Notes under the pieces: generated by a model
What the model was told of the DNA's origin: nothing
What the model saw: only the letters and a program-made list of their open reading frames with translations
The model's database searches: none
Shown: piece by piece, positions 25,517-34,702 of the stretch
Layout of the letters: each line of letters starts with the position of its first letter
How positions within the stretch are numbered: position 1 is the stretch's first letter
Assembly (NCBI GenBank): GCA_013824715.1
Contig: PNOH01000028.1
Location: 1-62,113 of the forward strand
DNA: 62,113 bases
Reading direction: 5' to 3'
DNA from: Odoribacter sp.
Lineage (GTDB): Bacteria > Bacteroidota > Bacteroidia > Bacteroidales > Prolixibacteraceae
Program-made: the position numbers and the translations under genes

Positions 25517-27430
25517 TTATTTTACTTCTTCAAAGTCAACATCAGTAACTTCGCCATCCTGTTTGCTGCCACCGCCTGTGTTGGCTTTGGCTTGCTGCCC
25601 TCCCTGAGGTTCCTGGGCGCCACCGCTGGCCTGTGCATTGTACATTTCCTGCGATGCAGCCTGGAATACGGCATTCAGTTCAGTTGTTGCAGCATCAATG
25701 CCTGCAATATCCTGAGCTGCGTGGGCCGTTTTCAATTTGCCCAACGCTTCTTCGATCGGGCCTTTTTTGTCGGCAGGCAATTTGTCGCCAAATTCTTTCA
25801 ATTGTTTTTCGGTGGTGAAAATCAGACTGTCGGCCATATTCAGCTTATCAACCTTTTCGCGGGCGGCCTTATCCGAAGCTTCGTTGGCGGCGGCTTCGTC
25901 GCGCATACGTTTGATTTCGGCGTCAGTCAGGCCCGAGGAAGCTTCAATCCGAATAGACTGTGATTTGCCGGTAGCCTTATCTTTGGCAGTTACATGCAAA
26001 ATACCGTTGGCATCAATATCGAACATCACTTCAATTTGCGGAACTCCGCGCATGGCAGGTGGCAGTCCGTCGAGGTGAAAACGTCCAATAGTTTTGTTAC
26101 CGTTTGCCATGGGGCGTTCGCCCTGCAGCACATGGATTTCGACCGAAGGCTGATTATCGCTGGCAGTGGTAAATGTTTCTGTTTTTTTGGTCGGAATGGT
26201 CGTGTTTGATTCAATCAAGCGGGTCATTACACCACCCATTGTTTCGATACCAAGTGATAAAGGAGTTACGTCGAGCAACAGCACATCTTTTACTTCGCCG
26301 GTCAATACACCTCCCTGGATGGCGGCGCCAATTGCAACAACTTCGTCAGGATTTACCCCTTTTGAAGGAGCTTTTCCAAATAACTGTTGTACTTTTTCCA
26401 CAACAGCCGGAATACGGGTTGAACCACCCACCAGAATAACTTCATCAATATCGCTCGCTTGTAAACCGGCATTCTTCAGCGCTTTGCGGCAAGGTTCCAT
26501 CGTTGCCTGAATCAGTTTGTCGCACAATTGTTCGAATTTGGCACGGGTCAGGGTTTTAACCAAATGTTTTGGAATACCATTTACCGGCATAATGTATGGC
26601 AGGTTGATTTCTGTCTGAGTTGAACTTGATAATTCGATTTTTGCTTTTTCGGCAGCTTCTTTCAAGCGCTGCAAGGCCATTGGATCCTGGCGCAGGTCTA
26701 TTCCTTCGTCATTTTTAAATTCAGCCGCCAACCAGTTGATGATCTCCTGATCGAAGTCGTCGCCACCCAGATGAGTGTCGCCGTCGGTTGATTTTACTTC
26801 AAATACTCCTTCGCCCAATTCGAGTATCGAAATATCGAAAGTACCTCCACCAAGGTCGAAAACGGCGATTTTCATTTCGCGGTGCATTTTATCCAACCCA
26901 TAAGCCAGCGCTGCGGCTGTTGGTTCGTTGATGATACGGCGAACGTTCAAACCCGCAATTTCGCCGGCTTCTTTGGTCGCCTGACGCTGCGAATCGCTGA
27001 AATAGGCCGGAACTGTAATAACAGCATCGGTAACTTCCTGGCCAAGATAATCTTCAGCCGTCTTCTTCATTTTCTGAAGGACCATGGCCGAAATTTCCTG
27101 CGGTGAATACTTGCGGTCGTCAATAACTACGCGTGGTGTGTTGTTATCGCCCTGAACTACGGTATAGGCAACACGTTTTATTTCTTTGGTCAGGTTTGAA
27201 TAGGTTTCGCCCATCAGGCGTTTGATCGAATAAACGGTTTTTGACGGATTGGTAATGGCCTGACGTTTTGCCGGATCACCTACTTTGCGTTCACCGTTTT
27301 CAACAAAACCAACAATTGATGGAGTTGTACGCTTGCCTTCGCTATTTGGAATAACAACAGGCTCGTTACCTTCCATAACTGATACGCACGAGTTGGTGGT
27401 ACCTAAGTCAATTCCAATAATTTTTCCCAT
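25517..27430 (-). CDS. dnaK: Chaperone DnaK (Hsp70)
   Basis: A 637-residue Hsp70 with all hallmarks. The nucleotide-binding domain covers 1-385 ([42 protein letters not shown]). The linker and substrate-binding domain begin with [19 protein letters not shown] ([15 protein letters not shown]). A helical lid runs about 505-600, and the Gly/Gln-rich tail ends in the acidic [12 protein letters not shown]. It folds and refolds client proteins in the cytosol with DnaJ and GrpE, neither of which is adjacent. It is monocistronic; the upstream 354 bp hold TGTCA-rich words but no clear TAnnTTTG box. Confidence 0.99.
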   Translation of the reverse strand: MGKIIGIDLGTTNSCVSVMEGNEPVVIPNSEGKRTTPSIVGFVENGERKVGDPAKRQAITNPSKTVYSIKRLMGETYSNLTKEIKRVAYTVVQGDNNTPRVVIDDRKYSPQEISAMVLQKMKKTAEDYLGQEVTDAVITVPAYFSDSQRQATKEAGEIAGLNVRRIINEPTAAALAYGLDKMHREMKIAVFDLGGGTFDISILELGEGVFEVKSTDGDTHLGGDDFDQEIINWLAAEFKNDEGIDLRQDPMALQRLKEAAEKAKIELSSSTQTEINLPYIMPVNGIPKHLVKTLTRAKFEQLCDKLIQATMEPCRKALKNAGLQASDIDEVILVGGSTRIPAVVEKVQQLFGKAPSKGVNPDEVVAIGAAIQGGVLTGEVKDVLLLDVTPLSLGIETMGGVMTRLIESNTTIPTKKTETFTTASDNQPSVEIHVLQGERPMANGNKTIGRFHLDGLPPAMRGVPQIEVMFDIDANGILHVTAKDKATGKSQSIRIEASSGLTDAEIKRMRDEAAANEASDKAAREKVDKLNMADSLIFTTEKQLKEFGDKLPADKKGPIEEALGKLKTAHAAQDIAGIDAATTELNAVFQAASQEMYNAQASGGAQEPQGGQQAKANTGGGSKQDGEVTDVDFEEVK

Positions 27431-27564
27431 TTTATAATTTTTTTTAACTGGTTATTTTCTATAAAAATTAAATACGAGCTTTTCTATTCAATCGCTGTGC
27501 CATAAACCGGACAAACAAAAATCTGGCAAAATTGACACCCAATTCCACAGACGTATCTTTATCG

Positions 27565-27636
27565 TGTCATTATGCGTGACAAAAAGACAGCGGAACAAGA
27601 AAATGTCATTCATTGTCATTGATAGTCATTGATTGA
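27565..27636. repeat. TGTCA/GTCATT-rich words upstream of dnaK
   Basis: TGTCA-N7-TGACA (27,565-27,581) followed by several GTCATTG/GTCATTC words up to 27,636. They could be regulatory for dnaK or simply repeat debris like that at 2235-2300. They occupy the middle of a 354-bp gene-free stretch. Confidence 0.35.
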
Positions 27637-27684
27637 CGGATGCTCTCCATGTATTTTTACTAAAAATCTGGCTTTACAGCTTTT

Positions 27685-27752
27685 AATCTTCAAATTGTCG
27701 AATTTTTGAATCTTCAAATTGTCGAATTTTTGAATTGCCGAATTATCAAATT
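27685..27752 (+). repeat. Tandem 24-bp repeat
   Basis: Two exact copies of a 24-bp unit (AATCTTCAAATTGTCGAATT + TTTG) at 27,685-27,708 and 27,709-27,732, plus a degenerate partial third copy, about 30 bp before the DUF5009 start. Confidence 0.9.
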
Positions 27753-27784
27753 TATTACCTTCATGCCATCTTAAACTTTAACCG

Positions 27785-28900
27785 ATGAAACAAAAACCAA
27801 CACAGGCTGTTCCTCGCGAACGCCTTTTATCGCTCGATGCGCTTCGTGGCTTCGATATGTTCTGGATAACCGGTGGCAGCTATCTGGTAACCATGCTGGT
27901 AAAATATTCAGGCGCCGGATGGCTCCAACCGATTGCTGAACAAATGGACCATGTTGAATGGGCCGGATTTCGTTTCTACGACCTGATTTTCCCCTTGTTC
28001 ATGTTTATCAGCGGAGTTGCTATCCCCTTTGCTCTGGTTTCGAAACTCGAAAAGAAAGTCCCTAAAAATGAACTGGCTAAAAAAGCTTTAAAACGGGGAA
28101 TCATCCTTGTTTTGCTCGGCTTTGTCTATAACGGGGTTTTCAGCAATGGATTTGAAAATCCACGGCTTGCAAGTGTATTGGCTCAAATAGGTTTGGCATA
28201 TCTCGGTGCAGCGCTGATTGTGATTTACACCAAATCGTTTAAACAAACTTTATATTGGCTTGGTGGAATACTGGGGGTAATTGCTATTATTCAACTGTTA
28301 ATTCCGGTGCCCGGAATTGGCGCTGGCGTTCTGACTCCGGAAGGTTGCTTCAACGGATATATCGATCGGATGCTTTTGCCCGGACAATTATATGGTAAAG
28401 TGTTTGATCCTGAAGGTTTGCTTTGTATCGTATCAGCCGTTTCGGTAACTTTGATGGGTTCGGTGGCCGGACATTTTTTGCGCGATAAAACAACCAACGA
28501 CCAACAAAAAATCAAAACGCTATCCCTGATCGGCCTTTCGGCAATTGTTGTGGCTTTACTGCTCAGCACCTTCTACCCAATAATAAAAGCTTGCTGGACA
28601 AGTAGTTTTAATTTACTGACAGGTGGAATTGGCTTCCTTCTAATCATGTCCTTTTACTGGATCATTGATGTGAAAGGCTGGAAAAAATGGTCGTTCTTCT
28701 TCCGGGTTATCGGTATGAATTCGATCTTCATTTACCTGCTTTACAATTTGGTGGACGTGGGGAGGACAGCTAAATCTATCTTCGGATGGACCGTCCTTTG
28801 GGGAGAATTTGGTAAGCTCATCAGCATTATCGGAGGTATTATGCTGGTTTGGTCGTTGCTGTACTACATGTATAAAAAGAATATTTTCCTGAGGGTATAA
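27785..28900 (+). CDS. DUF5009 / heparan-alpha-glucosaminide N-acetyltransferase-like membrane protein
   Basis: A 371-residue polytopic membrane protein with about ten hydrophobic segments. The start RERLLSLDALRGFDMFWITGG is the signature of the DUF5009/DUF1624 acyltransferase group related to lysosomal HGSNAT (NagX in some annotations), which is thought to move acetyl groups across the membrane to sugars. A conserved His/Glu-bearing stretch follows (QMDHVEWAGFRFYDLIFPLF, of which HVEWAGFRFYDL is key). Its partner genes are usually in glycan degradation clusters; here it stands alone between dnaK and a strong terminator. Confidence 0.87.
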   Translation: MKQKPTQAVPRERLLSLDALRGFDMFWITGGSYLVTMLVKYSGAGWLQPIAEQMDHVEWAGFRFYDLIFPLFMFISGVAIPFALVSKLEKKVPKNELAKKALKRGIILVLLGFVYNGVFSNGFENPRLASVLAQIGLAYLGAALIVIYTKSFKQTLYWLGGILGVIAIIQLLIPVPGIGAGVLTPEGCFNGYIDRMLLPGQLYGKVFDPEGLLCIVSAVSVTLMGSVAGHFLRDKTTNDQQKIKTLSLIGLSAIVVALLLSTFYPIIKACWTSSFNLLTGGIGFLLIMSFYWIIDVKGWKKWSFFFRVIGMNSIFIYLLYNLVDVGRTAKSIFGWTVLWGEFGKLISIIGGIMLVWSLLYYMYKKNIFLRV

Positions 28901-28901
28901 A

Positions 28902-28939
28902 AACAAGGAAGCCGGTTCGATTGAGCCGGCTTCCTTGTT
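28902..28939. terminator. Strong bidirectional terminator
   Basis: AACAAGGAAGCCGGTTC pairs with GAGCCGGCTTCCTTGTT (one G-T pair), loop GATT. It lies between the convergent DUF5009 and outer-membrane protein genes. Confidence 0.88.
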
Positions 28940-28948
28940 ATGAGGAGT

Positions 28949-30304
28949 TTAAAAGATTGCGTAGCGGAGGCCGAGATTGTAGTTTAAACTTTTATGATCG
29001 CCATTGTAATATTCTTCAAAACTATGACTTAGACTAAAATTGCCGTAAAGTTGAAGTTGAGGAGAAATATAATATCCTCCATTAAAACCCAAATGGATTT
29101 CATTTCTCCAGAATTTTGATTGGAAACCTGGAAGTTGGTTTGTTGGTTCTTCATGTAAGGAATATCTCAATGATGTCTGTAGCGAAGACCTGGTATTAGG
29201 ATAGAAGCCATAACCTAAATCCAATGCTGATTTAAATTGGTTCTTGGGATAGTTGTTGTTATAATTTCCAGATTGATCTACCAATGTCACATTAGTTACC
29301 TCAAGTTTGACTATCCGTTCCCAAAATAGATTCAACTGTTTGTTACATTCAAATGACATATTCGATTTGAAATATATAGTATTTGAATTTATAACATTAC
29401 TATTCAATGATTTATACTTACTTGTCCAATATTCAGGCGACACCCAAAACTTCAACACCTTACCTGATTCACGATCTGGAAATTCTACAAAATTCCAATA
29501 GTCATTTAGGGTTGTGAAATAGGATATATCAGAATCCCTGATCAGACCTTGTTTGTGCAAAATAGAATCCAAAGACTGCAATTCTGCTATTTTGCGAAGA
29601 CGGAAATCAAAAAAACGCTTGTTTTTTAGTTTGGAAGTATGTCTGGCAAATTCAAAAATGTCATCTTCATTGAGTTCACGAACCATCGATTGCTGCTTTT
29701 TTAGGCTTTCTAAAATATAATAAGCTTGCCATAAATCGCTCACTTTTTCTTTTCTCCCGAAGCCGGCACCCAAACCAATTGAAATGTTGAAAGAATTTTG
29801 GCTGTTTTTTAAATCAACCATTTCATCAATGGTTTTTTTTGTTCCTGTAAATGATAAGCCAACATTTGAAGAACCTTCCAAAAAGAATTTTCCTTCGGTC
29901 AGATAATAATCTTTTGATCCTCCAAAACTCCAAAATGCTCCTGGCTTAATATTCTTTTCTCTTTGCCTGTAATTATCCTGCATTGAATAGGTGTATTCGC
30001 CTGAAATTGAAGAAAATAGACGATCTATACTCTTTCTTGTTACACTTTCAAATGAATACCTCAGTCCCAAATTTGACCGGGAGTTAGAATCTGCCCATCC
30101 ACTTTTTTTGGTAGTGGCATTTTCGTCGTTTGAAAGCTCATTCCAAGAGTTGTTCCTGTTATATCCGTTCGAATTAAAATTCAACTCCATTTCATGCCTT
30201 TTGTAATCCGGAAATTTATACTTCGATAAATCAAAATTCTTATCCTGGGCGTTGCCTGTTAGAGAGGCAACCAGGACACAAAGCATTGCCAATGTCTGTT
30301 TCAT
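28949..30304 (-). CDS. Outer-membrane protein of unknown family
   Basis: A 451-residue protein with a clear signal peptide (MKQTLAMLCVLVASLTGNA). The mature part is rich in alternating aromatic/polar stretches and Asn/Tyr (YSFESVTRKSID, FWSFGGSKDYYLTEG, LQLYGNFSLSHSFEEYY), and it ends with a typical barrel closing strand (YNLGLRYAIF). It is probably a beta-barrel with an alpha-helical insert at about 195-265 (AYYILESLKKQQSMVRELNEDD). I do not recognise the family. It is monocistronic. Codon use is more A/T-rich than its neighbours, possibly because of recent acquisition. Confidence 0.75.
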   Translation of the reverse strand: MKQTLAMLCVLVASLTGNAQDKNFDLSKYKFPDYKRHEMELNFNSNGYNRNNSWNELSNDENATTKKSGWADSNSRSNLGLRYSFESVTRKSIDRLFSSISGEYTYSMQDNYRQREKNIKPGAFWSFGGSKDYYLTEGKFFLEGSSNVGLSFTGTKKTIDEMVDLKNSQNSFNISIGLGAGFGRKEKVSDLWQAYYILESLKKQQSMVRELNEDDIFEFARHTSKLKNKRFFDFRLRKIAELQSLDSILHKQGLIRDSDISYFTTLNDYWNFVEFPDRESGKVLKFWVSPEYWTSKYKSLNSNVINSNTIYFKSNMSFECNKQLNLFWERIVKLEVTNVTLVDQSGNYNNNYPKNQFKSALDLGYGFYPNTRSSLQTSLRYSLHEEPTNQLPGFQSKFWRNEIHLGFNGGYYISPQLQLYGNFSLSHSFEEYYNGDHKSLNYNLGLRYAIF

Positions 30305-30431
30305 GTTTTTGGGTTATTAATGAGTGGATTTTTTTCGCTTTAAAACATAACGCAAGATAGGCAAAAAAACATATCGCTGGCTGTCATAATTATGAATATT
30401 TAACATTCTAACAATTGTTTTTAACACATCG

Positions 30432-30464
30432 ATAGCCTGGAATAAATCGGATATTCCAGGCTAT
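30432..30464. terminator. Hairpin terminator after the M3 peptidase gene
   Basis: ATAGCCTGGAATA pairs perfectly with TATTCCAGGCTAT over a 7-nt loop. T-rich sequence follows on the plus strand; it most likely closes the minus-strand M3 gene. Confidence 0.7.
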
Positions 30465-30507
30465 TAATTTTTGCTTTTGCAGCGAATCGAATACAAAGGT
30501 ATGGTTT

Positions 30508-32607
30508 TCAGGTAAGTCCGTTTCGTTTCAGCAACGCCGTCACTGTTGGTTCCTGTCCCCGGAAAGACTTGTACAAATTCATTGGATGTTCACTTCCTCC
30601 TTTTTCCAGAATGTTTTTTCGGAACGAATCGGCTGTGGCACGATCGAAAATTCCATGTTCCTGAAACACCGAAAAAGCGTCGGCATCCAGTACTTCAGCC
30701 CATTTATAGCTGTAGTAACCTGCGTCGTATCCTCCTGAAAATATATGTGAGAAGGCGGTACTTTGAAGGCTTCCCTCAACAGGTTCAAACAAATCAGCGG
30801 AAACGATCGCACTCATTTCAAACGCTTTCAAATCGCCGTCAACCGGCAGTTCACGATGATGATAAGCCATATCAAGCATGGCAAAACTCAATTGGCGTTC
30901 CATCTGGTAAGCTGCCTGAAATTTCTGTGCATCCTGAATTTTCCGGATCAATTCTTTGGGCAATCGAGCTCCGGTTTGGTAATGGACCGCAAAAGTATCG
31001 AGCCATTCTTTTTCGTAAGCCCAGTTTTCGTGAATCTGCGACGGAAGTTCAACAAAATCCCAGTAAACATTGGTTCCTGAAGTTCCTGAAAACTGACATT
31101 GCGACAACATGCCATGCAATCCGTGCCCGAATTCGTGCAGAAAAGTGGTCACCTCGTCAAACGTTAACAACGAAGGTGCAGTCTCAGTCGTTTTGCTGAA
31201 ATTGGTCACCAGCGAAACATGCGGCCTGACCGAGTTTCCGTTAACATTCGACTGGGAGCGGTAATCAGTCATCCAGGCACCGGATCGTTTGCCTTCGCGC
31301 GGGAAAAAATCGAGGTACAAAACAGCTATAAAACGATCGTCCTCATCAAACACTTCGTAGGCGGTCACTTCCGGATGGTAAACTTCGATGTTCTTATTTT
31401 CATGCAACCGAAGGCCGTAAAGTCTTTTGGCCAGCCCGAATATCCCTTCAATAACTTTTTCCAGTTGAAGGTATGGTTTAACTTCTTCTTCAGTAAAATT
31501 GTATTTTTCTGATTTTAGCTTTTCCGAATAATACGCCCAGTCCCAACGTTGTACTAATCCAATAAACCCTGATTTTTCAGCATATTCCTGAACTTCGGCA
31601 AATTCTTTAGCGGCAAATGGTTTTGATTCCTGATGAAGATCGTTCAAAAACCGGGTAACTTTTTCAGGCGTTTCGGCCATCCGCTCCTGAAGTTTATATT
31701 CGGCATGAGTCTGGAAACCCAGCAAGTGCGCCTTTTCGAGCCGCAACTCAACCATCCGCTTTATAATTTCGTTGTTATCGTTTTCGTTACCATGATTGGC
31801 CCGCGAACTTGAGGCGCGGAAAATCTGTTCGCGCAACTCCCGGTTGCCGGCATATTTCAGGAAAGGAACGTAACTGGGATATTGCAGGTTAAAAAGCCAG
31901 CCTTCCTTGTTTTTCTCCTTCGCGGTTTGGGCGGCCAATTCCACCACCGACTCCGGAAGTCCGCTCAAATCTTTAACTTCGGTAATCAGCAACTCAAAAG
32001 CATTAGTTTCGGCCAAAACATTTTGTTGGTACTTCAAACCGAGTTGCGACAGTTCCTTCGTTATTTCGCGGTATTTTGCTTTGTCTGCTTCGTTCAGATT
32101 GGCGCCACTTCGTACAAACCGGCGGTACGTTTTTTCGAGCAGAGTCTTTTCCTCTGCATTCAAGACCAGACTTTCACGCTGATTGAAAACAGTGTTGATC
32201 CGTGCAAAAAGTTTTTCGTTCAGGGTGATGTCGTTGCCAAAATCCGAAAGCTTTGGAGCGATTTCCTGAGCTATATCCTGCATCTCGTCGCAGGTTTCGG
32301 CCGAATTCAGGTTAAAGAAAATACCTTTGATACGTTCCAGTCGTTCTCCGGCAAGGTCAAGCGCCACAATGGTATTGATAAAATCAGGATCAGCAGGATT
32401 GTCGATTATTGCCTTAATTTCTTTCCATGCTTCTTCAATAGCCGCATCAAATGCCGAAAGGTAATGCCCGATTTTTATGGAATGAAAAGGCGCCGTTTGA
32501 TGAATAGTCTGAAACGGTTGCAATAGCGGGTTGGCCTCCCCCTGCCCCCTTCCGCCAGTTGGCGGAGGGTTTTGGGAATCGGTATGTGTAGGTCTTTGTT
32601 TTGTCAT
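30508..32607 (-). CDS. M3 family metallopeptidase (oligopeptidase / dipeptidyl carboxypeptidase)
   Basis: A 699-residue zinc peptidase of the thimet oligopeptidase/Dcp family. The active site HEFGHGLHGML (HExxH; about residue 485) with the downstream third ligand Glu is intact, and the Tyr/His substrate segment near the C-terminus (SHIFSGGYDAGYYSYKWAEV, of which GGYDAGYYSY is diagnostic) is present. There is no signal peptide, so it degrades short peptides in the cytosol. Residues ~12-27 (QNPPPTGGRGQGEANP) come from a GC-rich dispersed repeat, and the real conserved protein seems to start near residue 28. An alternative start inside could be used, but no good ATG is seen there. Confidence 0.92.
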   Translation of the reverse strand: MTKQRPTHTDSQNPPPTGGRGQGEANPLLQPFQTIHQTAPFHSIKIGHYLSAFDAAIEEAWKEIKAIIDNPADPDFINTIVALDLAGERLERIKGIFFNLNSAETCDEMQDIAQEIAPKLSDFGNDITLNEKLFARINTVFNQRESLVLNAEEKTLLEKTYRRFVRSGANLNEADKAKYREITKELSQLGLKYQQNVLAETNAFELLITEVKDLSGLPESVVELAAQTAKEKNKEGWLFNLQYPSYVPFLKYAGNRELREQIFRASSSRANHGNENDNNEIIKRMVELRLEKAHLLGFQTHAEYKLQERMAETPEKVTRFLNDLHQESKPFAAKEFAEVQEYAEKSGFIGLVQRWDWAYYSEKLKSEKYNFTEEEVKPYLQLEKVIEGIFGLAKRLYGLRLHENKNIEVYHPEVTAYEVFDEDDRFIAVLYLDFFPREGKRSGAWMTDYRSQSNVNGNSVRPHVSLVTNFSKTTETAPSLLTFDEVTTFLHEFGHGLHGMLSQCQFSGTSGTNVYWDFVELPSQIHENWAYEKEWLDTFAVHYQTGARLPKELIRKIQDAQKFQAAYQMERQLSFAMLDMAYHHRELPVDGDLKAFEMSAIVSADLFEPVEGSLQSTAFSHIFSGGYDAGYYSYKWAEVLDADAFSVFQEHGIFDRATADSFRKNILEKGGSEHPMNLYKSFRGQEPTVTALLKRNGLT
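32532..32577 (+). repeat. GC-rich dispersed repeat inside the M3 gene 5' end
   Basis: GGCCTCCCCCTGCCCC, then the palindromic core CCGCCAGTTGGCGG and AGGGTTTTGGGA. It has the same C-rich/core/G-rich plan as the copies at stop codons, but here it is translated as residues ~12-27 of the M3 peptidase. Confidence 0.65.
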
Positions 32608-32695
32608 TTCTGTATCTGCTTATAAAATTATCTGGGTGTATAACACCCGGTAATACTCAATGTTTTCATACTTCGCCTGTGCCTGTTTTATTTTA

Positions 32696-32722
32696 CTGAA
32701 AACTGAGACTGTCCACTGCCTG
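32696..32722 (-). repeat. CAGT-type words after the flavin reductase stop
   Basis: On the minus strand directly after the stop codon: GCAGGCAGTGGACAGTCTCA followed by GTTTTCAGT. It has the same phased CAGT words as at 19,340, 52,318 and 53,088. Confidence 0.5.
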
Positions 32723-33295
32723 CTACTTTTTCTTCTTCTCCACCGACCAGCCAAATTTACCGATCGGATCGCCCATTTTAAAATAGTGGCCATGAGAATA
32801 AATCAGGGGATTTGATCTTTTCAAACTGAAAGCTCCTGTTTTCGGATCAATATAACGATCGTCGGCAATAATGTTCACCACTTCAGAAATAAACATGTGA
32901 TGCACGCCCAGTTCGATGATTTGTTTCACTTTACATTCGATGCTGACAGGGGCTTCGGCAAGAATCGGAGCCTTGACGATGGTTGCCCGGGCCGGGGTTA
33001 GTCCCATCTCCTTCCACTTATTGTATTTGGCCCCCGAGCGGCATCCACACCAATCGGTTGCACGCGCCAGCTCTTCGGTGGTCAGATTAATCACATATTC
33101 GCCCGTCCGTTTAATAATTTCATACGAATGCCGACTGGGCCGAACCGAAATGTAGCACATGGGAGGATCGCTGCTGATGGTTCCCGTCCAGGCAATCGTA
33201 ATCAGGTTGTATTCTTCGGGAGTTTCTCCACAGGTAACCAATACCGCCGGAAGCGGATAAATCATCGTGCCTGGTTTCCAGTTTATTTTTGCCAT
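32723..33295 (-). CDS. Flavin reductase family protein
   Basis: A 190-residue FMN-binding split-barrel protein of the flavin reductase/DIM6-NTAB family. The N-terminal PLPAVLVTCGETPEEYNLITIAWTG strand (PAVLVTCG and NLITIAWTG) and PPMCYISVRPSRHSYE are the FMN phosphate-binding part; VINLTTEELARATDWCG continues the fold. Members supply reduced flavin to partner oxygenases or act as standalone NAD(P)H:flavin reductases; no partner gene is adjacent. It ends in a Lys-rich tail. It is monocistronic. Confidence 0.9.
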   Translation of the reverse strand: MAKINWKPGTMIYPLPAVLVTCGETPEEYNLITIAWTGTISSDPPMCYISVRPSRHSYEIIKRTGEYVINLTTEELARATDWCGCRSGAKYNKWKEMGLTPARATIVKAPILAEAPVSIECKVKQIIELGVHHMFISEVVNIIADDRYIDPKTGAFSLKRSNPLIYSHGHYFKMGDPIGKFGWSVEKKKK

Positions 33296-33443
33296 GATGT
33301 GCTGTTTCCTTATAGTCTGTTTATTTGTTCAGCAAAAATAGGAAAAGAATGAAGGTGAATTTTATATATGGCAAATTCATACTTGATTTTATTGCGGAAT
33401 CGAATCCTTTCTTTTTCATGTCTTTATCTTCTAAAAAAGTTCA

Positions 33444-33451
33444 TACTTTTG
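33444..33451 (+). promoter_or_regulatory. -7 box deciding the start of the M16 gene
   Basis: TACTTTTG fits TAnnTTTG and lies 32 bp before the ATG pair at 33,484/33,487. Because it falls inside the longer possible frame starting at 33,325, it argues that the shorter protein is the real one. Confidence 0.6.
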
Positions 33452-33483
33452 CAGACCAATTTTTAATCTACTTTTCAGGAAAA

Positions 33484-34701
33484 ATGATGCAAACTTTCGT
33501 TTTAAAGAATGGAATCCGGATCATCCATCAGGAGGCAATCTCACCGGTTTCTCATTTTGGGGTGCTCATCAATACCGGATCGCGCGATGAGGAAGCAGAC
33601 GAACAAGGTATTGCCCATTTTATTGAGCATGTGATTTTTAAAGGAACACAAAAACGAAAAGCCTTTCATATCTTAAACCGGATCGAGGATGTTGGCGGTG
33701 AACTGAATGCCTACACCACCAAGGAAGAAACCGCGGTTTACGCTACTTTTTTAAGCGAATATTACCAGCGCTCGATGGAACTGATCAGCGATATTCTGAC
33801 TAACAGTACTTTTCCAGCTAAAGAACTTGAACGCGAAAAAGAGGTGGTGATCGAAGAAATAAACTCGTACAAAGACAGTCCTTCGGAACTGATCTTCGAT
33901 GAGTTTGAAGAAATTCTGTTCGACGGTCATCCGATTGCACGTAATATTCTGGGCACTCCCGAACTCATTAAAACATTCAATAAAGCCATCATCCTGAAAT
34001 TCATGCAGGAAAATTACCACACCGACCAGATTGTACTTAGCTCGGTTGGAAATATTTCCATGACTAAGTTTATTCGTCTTGCTGAAAAATATTTCGGGCA
34101 TATTCCGGAGAAAAGCCGCGGCAAGAAACGATCGTATGTTTATCATTATCAGCCCGAAACCCGGATTGTTCAGAAAGATACCTTTCAGGCGCATTGTATA
34201 ATCGGAAACCTTGCCCCGGATATTTACAGCCCCAAACGGATGCCGATGGTTTTGCTAAGCAACATTTTGGGTGGTCCGTCAATGAATTCCCGTTTGAATA
34301 TGGTTTTGCGCGAACGTAACGGCATGGCTTACAATGTTGAATCGGGTTATACCGGTTATTTTGATACGGGCGAATTCAGTGTTTACTTTGGAACCGACAA
34401 GGAAAATCTCGATCAGGCGCTGCGTTTGGTGAACAGGGAATTCAGGAATATTAAGGAAAAACAATTGGGAATTGTGCAATTGAGCCGTGCTAAAAAGCAG
34501 ATGATCGGACAATTGGCCATTTCGGCTGAAACGCATGAAGACCTGATGCTTTCGATTGGTAAAAGTTACCTGTTTTTTAATCGGGTTGATACGCTGGAAA
34601 CAATTTTCAAGAAAATTGAACAGACCGAAAGCCGCGAAATCTTGGAAATTGCCAACGAAATATTTGATGAATCGAAAAGCAGCATCTTAATATACCAGTA
34701 G
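33484..34701 (+). CDS. M16 family zinc peptidase (PqqL/mitochondrial-processing-peptidase-like)
   Basis: A 405-residue single-unit M16B peptidase with the inverted zinc motif HxxEH at residues 45-49 (HFIEH) and the third ligand Glu in the REKEVVIEEINSYKDSP stretch. An N-terminal beta strand (TFVLKNGIRIIHQE) and a C-terminal domain with GGPSMNSRLNMVLRERNGMAYNV (GGPSMNSRL, RERNGMAY) complete the clamshell half, so it would work as a dimer. No signal peptide is seen from the chosen ATG. The upstream extension to 33,325 is rejected because a promoter lies within it. The next gene starts one base after the stop. Confidence 0.92.
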   Translation: MMQTFVLKNGIRIIHQEAISPVSHFGVLINTGSRDEEADEQGIAHFIEHVIFKGTQKRKAFHILNRIEDVGGELNAYTTKEETAVYATFLSEYYQRSMELISDILTNSTFPAKELEREKEVVIEEINSYKDSPSELIFDEFEEILFDGHPIARNILGTPELIKTFNKAIILKFMQENYHTDQIVLSSVGNISMTKFIRLAEKYFGHIPEKSRGKKRSYVYHYQPETRIVQKDTFQAHCIIGNLAPDIYSPKRMPMVLLSNILGGPSMNSRLNMVLRERNGMAYNVESGYTGYFDTGEFSVYFGTDKENLDQALRLVNREFRNIKEKQLGIVQLSRAKKQMIGQLAISAETHEDLMLSIGKSYLFFNRVDTLETIFKKIEQTESREILEIANEIFDESKSSILIYQ

Positions 34702-34702
34702 T

